Assembly (NCBI GenBank): GCA_015075175.1
Contig: JABTUV010000001.1
Location: 1,136,501-1,200,500, forward strand
Direction of reading: 5' to 3'
Length of the DNA: 64,000 nucleotides
Origin: a bacterium
Lineage (GTDB): Bacteria; Hinthialibacterota; Hinthialibacteria; H5-UNCL2
The notes below the pieces were generated by a model. The model made no database searches. It saw only the letters and a program-made list of their open reading frames with translations, and was not told the DNA's origin. The translations under genes were made by a program, and so were the position numbers. This document shows, piece by piece, positions 53,122 through 64,000 of the stretch (its first letter is position 1; every line of letters starts with the position of its first letter).

Positions 53122-53623
53122 AGTAGTGCTTGACCTGCTTCATCTCGGTCACAAGGTCGGCGGCCTGAATCAGTTCCTGCGGAGCGCCGCGTCCCGTCAT
53201 GACCAATTCCACGTCGCCGCCGACTTCACGATAGACTTCCACGATGCGCATGAGTTCATCAAGCTGAATCAGTTTGTAGGTGAGGGCGGAGCAGATTTCG
53301 TCGATGACGACGAGGCGGTATCGGCGCGAGCGCAGGACGTCCTCGCACAACGTCAGCGCGCGCACGGCCTCGGCGCGGTCCTCGGGGCGCACGCCGAAGC
53401 GGAAACGGCCGTTCTGCATGATGCGCTCGCAGCCGGTGGGAAAGAGCGTGACGCCCGGCAGCGCTCGCAGCAGCTTGCGTTCGCTGTAGTGCTCGTTTTC
53501 GCCGTCGAAACCCTTGTCGAAATAGATGATGGCGACGGGCAGGCCGGCCGCCGCGGCCCGCACGGCCAGCCCCAGGGCCGCGGTCGTCTTGCCCTTGCCG
53601 TCGCCGGTATATACATGCAGCAT
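53081..53623 (-). CDS. cobO: Cob(I)alamin adenosyltransferase, CobO/BtuR type
   Basis: Transfers adenosyl from ATP to cob(I)alamin. P-loop at the N-terminus VYTGDGKGKTTAALGLAVRA, then VAIIYFDKGFDGENEHYSER, LVVIDEICSALTYKLIQLDE and VELVMTGRGAPQELIQAADL with VTEMKQVKHYYETGV, which are all standard for the family. 180 residues. It overlaps the following cytochrome gene by 41 bp, so they are cotranscribed. It likely supports the B12-dependent enzymes, including perhaps the radical SAM protein at 39218, though that class uses methylcobalamin. Confidence 0.94.
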   Translation of the reverse strand: MLHVYTGDGKGKTTAALGLAVRAAAAGLPVAIIYFDKGFDGENEHYSERKLLRALPGVTLFPTGCERIMQNGRFRFGVRPEDRAEAVRALTLCEDVLRSRRYRLVVIDEICSALTYKLIQLDELMRIVEVYREVGGDVELVMTGRGAPQELIQAADLVTEMKQVKHYYETGVMAREGIDY

Positions 53624-53693
53624 CGCTTCGCCTCCGCCGGTTCAAGTTAACCCAGGGGAAGGGAAAATCAAGCGAAAGCGGCGCGGCCATCGG

Positions 53694-53715
53694 CTCCCCC
53701 CTTAACGAGGGGGGG
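53694..53715. other. G/C-rich hairpin in the hemL-cobO spacer
   Basis: CTCCCCCC and GGGGGGG flank a ttaacga loop. This is a strong short stem lying 71 bp upstream of cobO and 112 bp past hemL. A similar ccccccttaacgagggggg hairpin is a common repeat in many genomes. A terminator role is possible but lacks a U-run. Confidence 0.45.
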
Positions 53716-53826
53716 TCGGGGGGGCGATGGGGTGGAAGGACAGCCGCCCATTTCCGCAAGAGGATGTGGCTTTGATGCGAGGGCCGGCGGCGGAAATGGG
53801 TGACGGTTCCTCCGGCGGTTCTCTTC

Positions 53827-55104
53827 TCACAACGATTCGCGTGCGGCCGCGATGGTTCGGTCGATGTCCTCGTCCGTGTGCGCCAGGGAAATGAAGGCGG
53901 CCTCGAATTGCGACGGCGCCAGATAGATGCCGCGCTCCAGCATGGCGTGGAAGAAGGCGGCGTAGCGCCGGGTGTCCGACCTCTTGGCATCGTCATAGTT
54001 GCGCACGGGACCCTTGTTGAAGAAGAGGCAGATCATGGAGCCGACGCGCGTCAGCGTGACGGCGGTTTTCTTCTCTTTTGCGACGGCGCGCAGACCGTCC
54101 TCCAGGCGCTTGCCCCTGCGCTCCAGTGTCTCGTAGACGCCGGGCTGGGCAAGCCGCTTGAGCGTCTCCAGGCCCGCCGCCATGGCCAGCGGATTGCCGG
54201 AGAGCGTGCCGGCCTGATAGACCGGCCCGGCGGGGGAGAGATGCTGCATGTACTTGCGCCGGCCGCCGAAGGCTCCCACCGGCATACCGCCGCCGATGAT
54301 CTTGCCGAAGGTCGAGAGATCGGGCCGCACGCTGTAAAGCTCTTGCGCTCCGCCCGGCGCCACTCGAAACCCGGTCATCACTTCATCGAAAATCAGCAGC
54401 ATCTTGTGTTTGTCGCAGATTTCCCGCAACCCCGCGAGGAAACCCGGCTGCGGTGGGACCACGCCCATGTTGCCGGCCACCGGCTCGACGATGACGGCGG
54501 CGACCTCCTTGGGATGCATCTCCAGTTGCTCGACGACCGATTCCAGATCGTTGTAGCGCGCGCAAAGCGTGTTGAAGGCGATGGAGGCGGGCACGCCGGG
54601 GCTGTCGGGCACGCCCAGGGTGGTGGCCCCCGAGCCGGCGGCGATCAGGAACGAGTCGCCGTGGCCGTGGTAGCAGCCCTCGAACTTGATGATCTTGTCG
54701 CGCCCCGTGATGCCGCGCGCCAGGCGGATGGCGGACATGGTCGCCTCGGTTCCCGAGTTGACCATGCGCACCATTTCAAGTCCCGGAACCATGCGCTTGA
54801 CCATCTCGGCCAGGCGGACCTCCAGCTCGGTAGGTGCGCCGAAACTGGTTCCGTCCGTGGAGACTCGCTGCAGGGTCGAGATGACCTCGGGATGGGCATG
54901 GCCCAGGATCATGGGGCCCCAGGAGCCGACGTAGTCGATGTACTCGTGGCCGTCCACGTCCCAGATACGGCTGCCGGCGGCTTTCTTGATAAAGAGGGGC
55001 GTGCCTCCGACGCCGCGGAAGGCGCGGACGGGCGAGTTGACGCCCCCCGGAATGCTGCGCAGGGCGCGCCTCAGGAGTTGCTCGCTTTTGACGTAACGGC
55101 TCAT
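53827..55104 (-). CDS. hemL: Glutamate-1-semialdehyde 2,1-aminomutase
   Basis: PLP enzyme that makes 5-aminolevulinate in the C5 haem pathway. Segments: [100 protein letters not shown] and the PLP lysine in [20 protein letters not shown]. 425 residues, intact. Its ATG overlaps the hemD stop in ATGA. It completes the C5 branch together with hemA at 56890. Confidence 0.97.
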   Translation of the reverse strand: MSRYVKSEQLLRRALRSIPGGVNSPVRAFRGVGGTPLFIKKAAGSRIWDVDGHEYIDYVGSWGPMILGHAHPEVISTLQRVSTDGTSFGAPTELEVRLAEMVKRMVPGLEMVRMVNSGTEATMSAIRLARGITGRDKIIKFEGCYHGHGDSFLIAAGSGATTLGVPDSPGVPASIAFNTLCARYNDLESVVEQLEMHPKEVAAVIVEPVAGNMGVVPPQPGFLAGLREICDKHKMLLIFDEVMTGFRVAPGGAQELYSVRPDLSTFGKIIGGGMPVGAFGGRRKYMQHLSPAGPVYQAGTLSGNPLAMAAGLETLKRLAQPGVYETLERRGKRLEDGLRAVAKEKKTAVTLTRVGSMICLFFNKGPVRNYDDAKRSDTRRYAAFFHAMLERGIYLAPSQFEAAFISLAHTDEDIDRTIAAARESL

Positions 55105-55901
55105 GGATGCTGGCCTCGTTGTTGGAGTTCAAAATCGGCGATGGCCGCCGCCAGCGCGTCGGCGGACGGCGACGGGCCTTCGACGTCGGCCGGGCGGCCC
55201 AGCTCCAGGAGGGCCCGGCTGGTCACCGGGCCGATCGACGCCAGGCGCACCCTTTGCCAGGCGTCGCTTTCCACCAGCTCCCCCAGGAGCGCGTACAGGC
55301 TATGCGCCGCGGAAGGCGATGTCAAAGCAATCCAGTGGACGGCGCCCGCCCGGATTATTGCCCGCAGCCCCTCCGCATCGACCTCGGCGGCCAGTGTGCG
55401 ATAGACCACGACCGGCAGGACGTGCGCGCCGCGCCGCTCCAGTTCCAGCCTGAGCGTGTCGCGGCCGCGGTCGCCGCGCGGCCAGAGCATGCGGGTGTTC
55501 TCCAGATTCGCAGTCGTCGCCAGAGCTTCGACCAGTCCTTCGGCGACCGCCTTCCCGGCTACCAGGTGGACCGCAAGGCCGTGCGCGTGAGCCGCTTCGG
55601 CCGTGGCCTCGCCGACGGCTGCGACGCGGGCCGTGATCTCGCTGGGTGGTCTTCCCAGCTCGCTCATGCGGTCCAGAAGTCCCGCGACGCCGTTGGCGCT
55701 GGTGAAGAGAATCCAGTCGAACTCGGGCAGTCGCGCCAGCGCCGCGTCCACGGGACTCCAGTCTTCCGGCGGGCGGATGTCGATCAAAGGCAGATGCAGC
55801 ACCTCGGCGCCGAGCGCGGACAAAGCTTGGGCGAGTCCCCCCGCCTGCTTTTTGGGGCGGGCGACCAGAATGCGACGACCGGTCAAAGGTAAAATCTTCA
55901 T
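55101..55901 (-). CDS. hemD: Uroporphyrinogen-III synthase
   Basis: Cyclises hydroxymethylbilane to uroporphyrinogen III. The family is poorly conserved. The two-domain pattern is present: [80 protein letters not shown], then [53 protein letters not shown] and [20 protein letters not shown]. The start is ATG at 55901; 266 residues. It sits between hemC and hemL with overlapping ends, which supports the assignment. Confidence 0.92.
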   Translation of the reverse strand: MKILPLTGRRILVARPKKQAGGLAQALSALGAEVLHLPLIDIRPPEDWSPVDAALARLPEFDWILFTSANGVAGLLDRMSELGRPPSEITARVAAVGEATAEAAHAHGLAVHLVAGKAVAEGLVEALATTANLENTRMLWPRGDRGRDTLRLELERRGAHVLPVVVYRTLAAEVDAEGLRAIIRAGAVHWIALTSPSAAHSLYALLGELVESDAWQRVRLASIGPVTSRALLELGRPADVEGPSPSADALAAAIADFELQQRGQHP

Positions 55902-55917
55902 GTTAGGACTTGATGAG

Positions 55918-55978
55918 CGTCCCATTGTGGCATGGGCATCTTGCCCATGCAGCACGGGCAGGATGCCCGTGCCACTGT
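55918..55978. repeat. Palindromic insert between hemC and hemD
   Basis: tggcatgggcatcttgccca and cacgggcaggatgcccgtgc with cac form two adjacent hairpins. Related by its gcatcttgcc core to the element at 32295-32442. It fills the only sizeable gap in the hem operon. Confidence 0.85.
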
Positions 55979-55979
55979 G

Positions 55980-56903
55980 TCAGACGGCGCGAATGGCGTC
56001 GAGAATGGCGCGTGCGCCGCGGGCCAGGAGTTGCTCGGCCAGCGCCACGCCGACCTGTTGCGCCTGGGTGCGCGCGCCCTCCAGGGCGCCTCGACAGAGC
56101 GACTTTCCGTCCAGAGAGGCGATCACGCCTTGCAGTCGCAGACGTTCTCCCGCGACCGTGGCCAGGGCGCCCACGGGGACCTGGCAGCCGCCGCGCAGAT
56201 GATGGAGAAAGGCGCGCTCGGCGGCGACCGCGTCCGCCGTCTCCGCGTGCTGGAGGGGCGCAACCAGCCGCCGCGTCCCGCCGTCGTCCGCGCGCGCCTC
56301 CCGCGCCAGCGCGCCTTGTCCCACCGCCGGCAGGAGCACGTCGGTGGAAATGCGCTCGGTGATTTCGTGTTGCATGGCCAGTCGGACCACCCCTGCCTCC
56401 GCCAGAATCATGCCCGCCCAGTCGCTCGCATGGAACTTGCGAAAGCGCGTGTTGAGATTGCCGCGCAGATTCACGATCGACAGGTCGGGGCGATAGTGGA
56501 GCAGTTGCGCCCGGCGGCGCAAGCTGCCGGTGGCCAGGACGGAAGCGGACGGCAGCTCGGCCAGCGTGGCGCGCGCCTTCGAGATCAGGACGTCGCCGCC
56601 GTGAACCCGCTCCAGAATGGCGGCCAGCGCCAAGCCCGCCGGCAGCTGGGTGGGAACGTCCTTGCAGCTGTGCACGGCCGCGTCGATGCGGCCGTCCAAG
56701 AGCGCCTCCTCGACTTCCTTGGTGAAGAGCCCTTCGGCGCCGATCTCGGGCAGCGGCTGGGAGAGATTGCGGTCGCCGGTCGTGGTGATTTCGACGATCT
56801 CGATCTCCAGCGCTGGATGAAGCGCGGCCAGCCGGTCGCGCACGTGATGGGCCTGCCAGAGGGCAAGCGGACTGCCGCGGGTTCCCAGTCTAAGTCTCGT
56901 CAT
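55980..56903 (-). CDS. hemC: Hydroxymethylbilane synthase (porphobilinogen deaminase)
   Basis: Polymerises four porphobilinogens. N-terminal LRLGTRGSPLALWQAHHVRD, ITTTGDRNLSQPLPEIGAEG, LFTKEVEEALLDGRIDAAVH, SCKDVPTQLPAGLALAAILE. Catalytic Asp loop and LLPAVGQGALAREARAD. The dipyrromethane-attachment cysteine is in FLHHLRGGCQVPVGALATVA. The ATG at 56903 gives MTRLRLGTRG; 307 residues. It overlaps the end of hemA by 14 bp, so translation is coupled. Confidence 0.97.
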   Translation of the reverse strand: MTRLRLGTRGSPLALWQAHHVRDRLAALHPALEIEIVEITTTGDRNLSQPLPEIGAEGLFTKEVEEALLDGRIDAAVHSCKDVPTQLPAGLALAAILERVHGGDVLISKARATLAELPSASVLATGSLRRRAQLLHYRPDLSIVNLRGNLNTRFRKFHASDWAGMILAEAGVVRLAMQHEITERISTDVLLPAVGQGALAREARADDGGTRRLVAPLQHAETADAVAAERAFLHHLRGGCQVPVGALATVAGERLRLQGVIASLDGKSLCRGALEGARTQAQQVGVALAEQLLARGARAILDAIRAV

Positions 56904-58182
56904 CGCCTTCCGCATTCGCGCCGAGATGAAAAAGTTCCTTGACCGCCTCGATGCGCAAGGGGTCGGCGCCGTCCTCGCCGTGCCAGGCGCGCAGGCTGGT
57001 CATGGGGTCGGCCAGAATCTTGCGCACGATCCCGCGGGTCAGCGCGTCCAGGTCCTTCCAGTGCTCGTCCTCGAAGCGCCGGCGGTGTTTTTCCACCTCG
57101 CGGCTGCGGATTTCTTCGGCTTTTTTCATGATGCCGGCGATCAGGCCGTCCACTTGCAGCGAGCGCGCTCCTGCAAGTACTCGCCGACCATCTCCTCGAC
57201 GATGCCCTCGGCCTTCTCGATCTCGTCGCGGCGGCGGTCCAGGTTGAGGTCGGCCAACTTGCAGATCATCGGGATTGTAAAGAAAGACGTTATCGTGCCG
57301 GGCGCAGTTGGGATCACAGTTTCTCAGGACGGACAGGTCGATGAGAAAGAGGATGCGGCCGGAGCAGGCCGACATGAGGCGACGGCGACTTGCGGTCAGC
57401 AGGTAGGTGGAGCCTCGGTGCAAGAGGACCACGTCGGCCTCGGCCAAGGCGGAGTGGAGCGAGTCCCAGGGCACGACGGCGCCGGAGAGTTTCTGCGCCA
57501 GGACGGCGGCGCGCTCCTCGGTGCGATTGGCGATCAGGAGCCGGCGGATCTTGCGGTCCACCAGGTAGCGCGCCACCAGTTCCCCGTCTCCCGCGCCCAC
57601 GAGAAAGGCCGTGTTGTCGGAGAGGCAGCCGAAGATTTTCAGCGCCAGGTTCACCGCCGCGGAGGCGACAGAGATTTCGCCCTGTCCCAGCCCGGTCTCG
57701 GTGCGCACGCGCTTGCCGCAACGAAAGGCGATCTGAAACAGCTTGTGAAAGACCGGATGACCCTCGCCGGACTCGCAGTAGATGCGGTAGGCGTCCTTGA
57801 GTTGACCCAGAATCTGCGGCTCGCCCACCATCATGGAATCCAGTCCGGCGGAGACGCGGAAGAGATGGCGCACCGCCGCCCGGTTGCAGTGCGGGTACCA
57901 GTGGGCCGGCGGCACCTGCCGCACGTCCGCCGCGCGCAGGTGCGAGCATTCCCAGCAGCGGGTCCGGGCCGGCGGAAAGCTCGTCCGTGACGGCGCAGAT
58001 TTCCGTCCGGTTGCAGGTCGAAAGCACCGCCGCCGATTCGACCACGTGCTGGGCGCGCCCGTACTCGAGCAGCTGGCGGATTTCCGGTTCTGGTGAGGGC
58101 CAGGCGTTCCCGCACTTCCAGCGGGCGGTGTTGTGGTTCATTCCCAGAGAGGCAGGGTGGACGGCTCGGGCGCGTCTGCCAT
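56890..58182 (-). CDS. hemA: Glutamyl-tRNA reductase (frameshifted)
   Basis: NADPH-dependent first step of the C5 haem pathway. Reconstructed segments in order: MADAPEPSTLPLW, GMNHNTARVEVRERLALT (in two frames), EIRQLLEYGRAQHVVESAAV, LSTCNRTEICAVTDELSA with the catalytic Cys, SAGLDSMMVGEPQILGQLKD, FRCGKRVRTETGLGQGEISV, the NADP site AFLVGAGDGELVARYLVDRK, IRRLLIANRTEERAAVLAQK, FLIDLSVLRNCDP and the dimerisation tail. Frame changes lie near 57230, 57940 and 58090-58140. The span of about 430 codons fits the family. The start at 58182 immediately follows the TAA of the HemX-like gene. Errors rather than decay are likely because hemB, hemC, hemD and hemL are kept. Confidence 0.88.
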
Positions 58183-59004
58183 TTACTGAAACCCGTGAAA
58201 CTGCGAGACGAAGTTGATGGTGAGCATGGAGGCGATCGTGATGCCGTAGCCCGCCAGCGATAAATAGGCGATGCGCCGCCCCTTCCACTTGCCCGCGAGT
58301 ATCTGCGACACCAATGCGCCGTACACCAGCCAGATCAGGATGACGGACAACACCTTGGGATCGTGATACCAGGCGTAATCGAGCTCGGCGTGGGCGCGGA
58401 ACGAGCCGGCCACCATGGCCAGGGACAGAAACACGAAACCCACCTGGGCGCCGTGCGCGCAGAAGGAGGCCATCACGTCCAGGCTGGGCATGCGGCTGTA
58501 GATGAGTCCGAAGCGATGCTGCCGGATTTCGTGATACAGCATGAGATACATGAGAGCGAACACGGCGGACACGGTAAAGGCGGCGTAGCTGACCAGCACG
58601 GACGCGACGTGCAGCGCGACCGCGTAGCCGGCGAGGAGCGGTGGCGTGGCCTTCGGATGCTCCACGAAACCGGAGGAGAGCAGTTGAAAGAGAAAGGCGA
58701 GGGCGAGAATAAAGAGGCCGACGGACTTCTCCGCCACGCGGCGCTCCAGGTAGAGATAGACGGCGGCGACCGCGAAGGCCAGGCACGACAGTACTTCAAA
58801 GATGGAGACCATGGGGATGCGCTGAAAATGCGCCGCCACGATGACGAGATAGGCGAGGTGCAAGAGCAGGGTGATTTCCAGCGCGGGCCGGGCCGGCTGC
58901 GCCAATACGTGGCCGGGATTGACAAAGGCCACGCCGTAGAGGTTGACTCCGACAAGATAGCCGAGCGGCAGGAGAATCTCGATGAAGTGGATAAGCCGTT
59001 CCAT
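58183..59004 (-). CDS. HemX/CcsA-like cytochrome assembly membrane protein
   Basis: 273 residues with eight hydrophobic helices, for example ILLPLGYLVGVNLYGVAFVN, ALEITLLLHLAYLVIVAAHF, GLFILALAFLFQLLSSGFVE, YAVALHVASVLVSYAAFTVS, FVFLSLAMVAGSFRAHAELD and IWLVYGALVSQILAG. The conserved WAWDPK-like segment reads YAWYHDPKVLSVILIW. That is the CcmC/CcsA haem-handling family, and the size and location match HemX, which often precedes hemA. It lies directly upstream of hemA (stop and start adjacent). Role: either haem-biosynthesis regulation (HemX) or c-type cytochrome maturation, which the multihaem proteins here would need. Confidence 0.85.
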   Translation of the reverse strand: MERLIHFIEILLPLGYLVGVNLYGVAFVNPGHVLAQPARPALEITLLLHLAYLVIVAAHFQRIPMVSIFEVLSCLAFAVAAVYLYLERRVAEKSVGLFILALAFLFQLLSSGFVEHPKATPPLLAGYAVALHVASVLVSYAAFTVSAVFALMYLMLYHEIRQHRFGLIYSRMPSLDVMASFCAHGAQVGFVFLSLAMVAGSFRAHAELDYAWYHDPKVLSVILIWLVYGALVSQILAGKWKGRRIAYLSLAGYGITIASMLTINFVSQFHGFQ

Positions 59005-59009
59005 GTCGC

Positions 59010-59215
59010 CGGTCTTTCTTATAATCTTAATCTTAATCTTAATCTTAATCTTGATCTTGATCTTAATCTTGATCTTGATCTTGATCTTAATCTTGATCTT
59101 AATCTTAATCTTAATCTTGCTCTTGCTCGTAATCGAGTACGAGCACGAGCGAGATTACGTCGTAATCGATTACGGTTACGAGCATGAGTACGATTACATC
59201 GTCTTCGTACTCGCG
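59010..59215. repeat. Hexanucleotide array (aatctt)n with symmetric acgagc/gattac tail
   Basis: About 110 bp of (aatctt), (gatctt) and (gctctt) hexamers lead into cgtaatcgagtacgagcacg, a centre, then cgtaatcgattacggttacg and agcatgagtacgattac. Third spacer in the window with this structure, here between hemB and the HemX-like gene. Non-coding; the open frame reads only isoleucine-leucine repeats. Confidence 0.88.
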
Positions 59216-59220
59216 CGGCG

Positions 59221-60234
<1,014 letters not shown>

Positions 60235-60464
60235 GTGGGGCGGTGCATCCTCCCTTGCTTCTGGCGTCATTATGCCCGGAAAAACGGTCTCAATCAAGGG
60301 GAGAGTCATCCGTGGCGGCGACGCGGCGTCCGTAGCGGCGACGTCCGTCGCCGGTCGTGTCGGCATCTGCCGACACGGGCGCAGGAGAGCAGGGACTATG
60401 GCGGTATGGGACCGATAGGATTTGAGGCTCGAAGAAAAAGGGGCGCGTGGGCGCCTTTGGGTGT

Positions 60465-60587
60465 CGTTCGCCGGAGCCGTCGGTGCGCGGTGGCCAGGAG
60501 CCGTCGGTGCGCGGTGCGCAGTGCGCGGTGCGCAGTGCACGGTGCGCGCGGTGCGCGGTGCGCGGTGCGCGGTGCGCGGTGCGCACC

Positions 60588-60592
<5 letters not shown>
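60465..60592. repeat. ggtgcgc heptamer tandem array at the 3' end of pckA
   Basis: Repeats of ggtgcgc with gcagtgc variants run for about 125 bp and are densest from 60539 to 60583. On the minus strand this encodes RTAHRAP-like peptides joined to the pckA tail in the frame as read. It also overlaps ccgtcggtgcgcggtg repeats. Non-coding is the more likely reading. Confidence 0.85.
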
Positions 60593-62222
<1,630 letters not shown>

Positions 62223-62226
<4 letters not shown>

Positions 62227-63440
62227 AGCCAGTCCCTCACCATTTTCTTGTCGCCGATGAAGATTTCATTGGGCGAATTGGGATCCAGCGCCCACTTGAT
62301 GCGCGCGATGCCTTCGGTGATGTCCTTGATGCTGCCCGTGTAGCTGAGCCGCAGGTGGCCCTCCATGCCGAACTCGCGCCCGGGTACCGTCACCACCAGC
62401 GCCTTGGAAAGGAGAAAGTTGGACAGTTCCAACGAGCTCTTCTTGTAGGCCGAAAAATCCGGCAGGCAGTAGAAGGTCCCGTCGGGCGGCGTGACACGCA
62501 CGCCGGTGAACGAGGCCAATTCGGTCATCATCACGTTGCGGTTGTTCTCGATGGTGGCGCGCAGGGCCTGCACCGTGCTTTGCAGGCCCGACAAGGCTCC
62601 CACGGCCGCCGCCTCCAGCACCGGCGAGTTGCATGATGTGGTCTGCGCCTGGATGTTGGTCATCACCTGGACGATCTTTCTCGGCGCGATCGCCCAGCCG
62701 ATGCGGAAACCCGTCATCCCGTACAGCTTGGAGATGCCGTTGACCACGATCACGTGGGTGGACTCGATGTCCCGGTCGGTGAACTCGTAGGCGTTGGGCG
62801 CCACCTTGCCGTTGAACACCAGCCGGTGGTAGATGTCGTCCATAAGGAGAAAGATGCCCTTGCGCTCGCAGAACTCGACGAGCGAGGCGATCAGCTCCTT
62901 GGGATAGACGGCCCCCGAGGGATTGTTGGGGCTGTTGACGATGATCATGCGGGTGTAAGAGCTGACCGCCCGCTCAATCTCCTCCATGCGGGGGATGAAG
63001 CCGCCGTCCTCGGGCGTGACGACCACGGGGACGGCATGGACCATCTTGACCATCTCCGGATAGCTGACCCAGTAGGGGGCCAGGATGATGACTTCGTCCT
63101 GAGGGTTGAGGGCGGCGAAAAGGAAATTATAGATGGCCTGCTTGGCGCCCGCGGAGACGATCACGTTCTCCGGCGCGACCCGCCGCCCGTAGAACTCCTC
63201 CGTGTAACGGATGATCTCTTTCTTGAGCGCGGGTGAACCGTCCGAGGGCGAATACTTGACGTCTCCCGTGGTCAACTTGGCCGATGCCGCCAGGATGGCC
63301 TGCAGCGGCGCCTTGTTCTTGGGTTCCCCGCCTCCCAGATGGACGACCGACTCGCCCTTCTCGCGCAACAGTCGGGCGGTCTCGTTGAGCTTGAGAGTCG
63401 GGGACTCCACAATGCTGAGTGCGAGTTGCGACAGACTCAT
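62223..63440 (-). CDS. Class I/II aminotransferase, aspartate aminotransferase-like
   Basis: PLP enzyme of 405 residues. Fold-type I features: VVHLGGGEPKNKAPLQAILA, VKYSPSDGSPALKKEIIRYT, IVSAGAKQAIYNFLFAALNP, MIIVNSPNNPSGAVYPKELI with the substrate Asn, FLLMDDIYHRLVFNG, and the PLP lysine in IVVNGISKLYGMTGFRIGWA. Closest by eye to the aspartate/prephenate aminotransferases of the AAT I-beta type. The ATG at 63440 has GGAGA upstream; an extended frame further upstream lacks homology. Translational coupling to pckA suggests the pair channels oxaloacetate between aspartate and PEP. Confidence 0.9.
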
Positions 63441-63842
63441 GTGGATGATCTCCTGCCCCGTTAGTTTCCGCCGGGTTCTCCGGTTCGGGAGCGCATCTTG
63501 CCCGCCTCCATGCCTTTCCGCAAACACGATGTAGTTGAATCGCCGCAAGCAGTGGTTGAATCGTGGAACGCACGAAACAATGGACAGCGACGCTCCGGAA
63601 TGCTATTGGAGTTGGTGAAGAATTTGTGAACCATTTTTCGATCCGTGGCGTCTAGGGGATGGGAGTGTCCACGACCGTGGTTTTGGCGCATGTTCTGGCC
63701 TTTCCGGCTCGTTTTAGGTGAGTTGCAGGTTCTTGCGGCTCACGGCGAGCCTACGCCCAATCAGATATCATTCAACTGACTGATTTTCAAGCACTTATTT
63801 TTGTTTCTGCCATCCGGAAATCTGTTTTCAGCGAAGTACTAT

Positions 63843-63871
63843 TTGACATTCCATCAACTAATAATTATTAT
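63843..63871 (+). promoter_or_regulatory. Sigma70-type promoter for the final plus-strand gene
   Basis: TTGACA at 63843-63848 and TATTAT at 63866-63871 are separated by exactly 17 bp, close to consensus. The region 63720-63890 is AT-rich in a GC-rich window. The gene starts 42 bp downstream. The rest of the 470-bp spacer (63441-63842) shows no gene. Confidence 0.65.
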
Positions 63872-63912
63872 TCTTGCGGTCCTTCCGGAACCGCGATCGG
63901 AGGTTAAGATCT

Positions 63913-64000
63913 ATGACGTGCATTGGACGTATTCTGGTTGGGTTGGTGGTCGGGTGGATGCTGGCGGGGCCGGCGGGAGCGGTGACTATCGCGCTGGAGC
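63913..64000 (+). CDS. Secreted protein, 5' end only (truncated by window)
   Basis: Only the first 29 codons are present: MTCIGRILVGLVVGWMLAGP then AGAVTIALE. This is a typical signal peptide with an AxA-like cleavage site. GGAGG lies about 10 bases upstream of the ATG, and a near-consensus promoter precedes it. The product cannot be identified. Confidence 0.75.
   Translation, partial: MTCIGRILVGLVVGWMLAGPAGAVTIALE

Overview
This is a GC-rich (roughly 60% or more by eye) bacterial chromosome segment. Its gene content recalls Planctomycetota-like lineages or candidate phyla such as Hydrogenedentota or Sumerlaeota: Tat-exported Gfo/Idh/MocA oxidoreductases, DUF1080 and DUF4838 proteins, HEAT-repeat secreted proteins, multihaem cytochromes, an Agl23-like membrane glycosyltransferase and an archaeal/eukaryotic-type TrpRS. 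The lineage call is an inference with low confidence. A perfect 16-bp parS site at 9406-9421 suggests the window lies in the origin-proximal part of a chromosome.

Layout. 1-900 is a tandem repeat block. 930-8114 holds a membrane Zn-peptidase, MTA phosphorylase, a sugar ABC permease that appears to carry a split periplasmic-binding domain in its loops, and two secreted carbohydrate-active proteins. 8343-11582 is a large GH2-type glycosidase with parS inside it. 11848-18555 is a SUF operon (sufB, a two-gene insert with a HEPN protein, sufC, sufD, sufS, sufU, sufT-like), followed by a convergent ferritin. 19179-34786 is a long minus-strand block: heptahaem cytochrome, three Gfo/Idh/MocA oxidoreductases, ApbE, Agl23-like, discoidin-like and HEAT proteins, two DUF1080 proteins and a sugar-phosphate-isomerase-like protein. 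It looks like a 3-keto-sugar glycoside-degrading and extracytoplasmic redox region. 34972-39155 holds tRNA-Leu(UAG), a candidate retron (structured RNA plus reverse transcriptase), an ArsR regulator, a lone HicB and a metal-efflux-type permease. 39218-46427 holds a B12-binding radical SAM protein, the preQ0 genes queD (tandem domain), queC and queE, and lon. 46899-51225 holds trpS, a damaged vapBC pair and trpG/trpE. 51715-63440 is a minus-strand haem block: (5' to 3') aminotransferase, pckA, hemB, hemX/ccsA-like, hemA, hemC, hemD, hemL, cobO and a tetrahaem lipoprotein. The window ends in the signal peptide of a new plus-strand gene behind a near-consensus sigma70 promoter.

The spacers are unusually rich in repeats. 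There are at least five copies of an imperfect palindrome (gagtcctcgagtagcggc...gtatcgagaggac), gtcatttcgacc palindromes, gcgcagcacgctgcgcaac palindromes, hexanucleotide arrays (aatctt)n arranged with twofold symmetry, and 7-, 18- and 26-bp tandem arrays.

Many conserved genes (sufB, trpE, trpG, hemA, hemB, pckA, mtnP, the HEAT protein, DUF1080, DUF4838, vapBC) are interrupted by small compensating indels clustered in patches. I read this mainly as low-accuracy sequence or assembly rather than mass pseudogenisation. I give full gene spans and mark the breaks.
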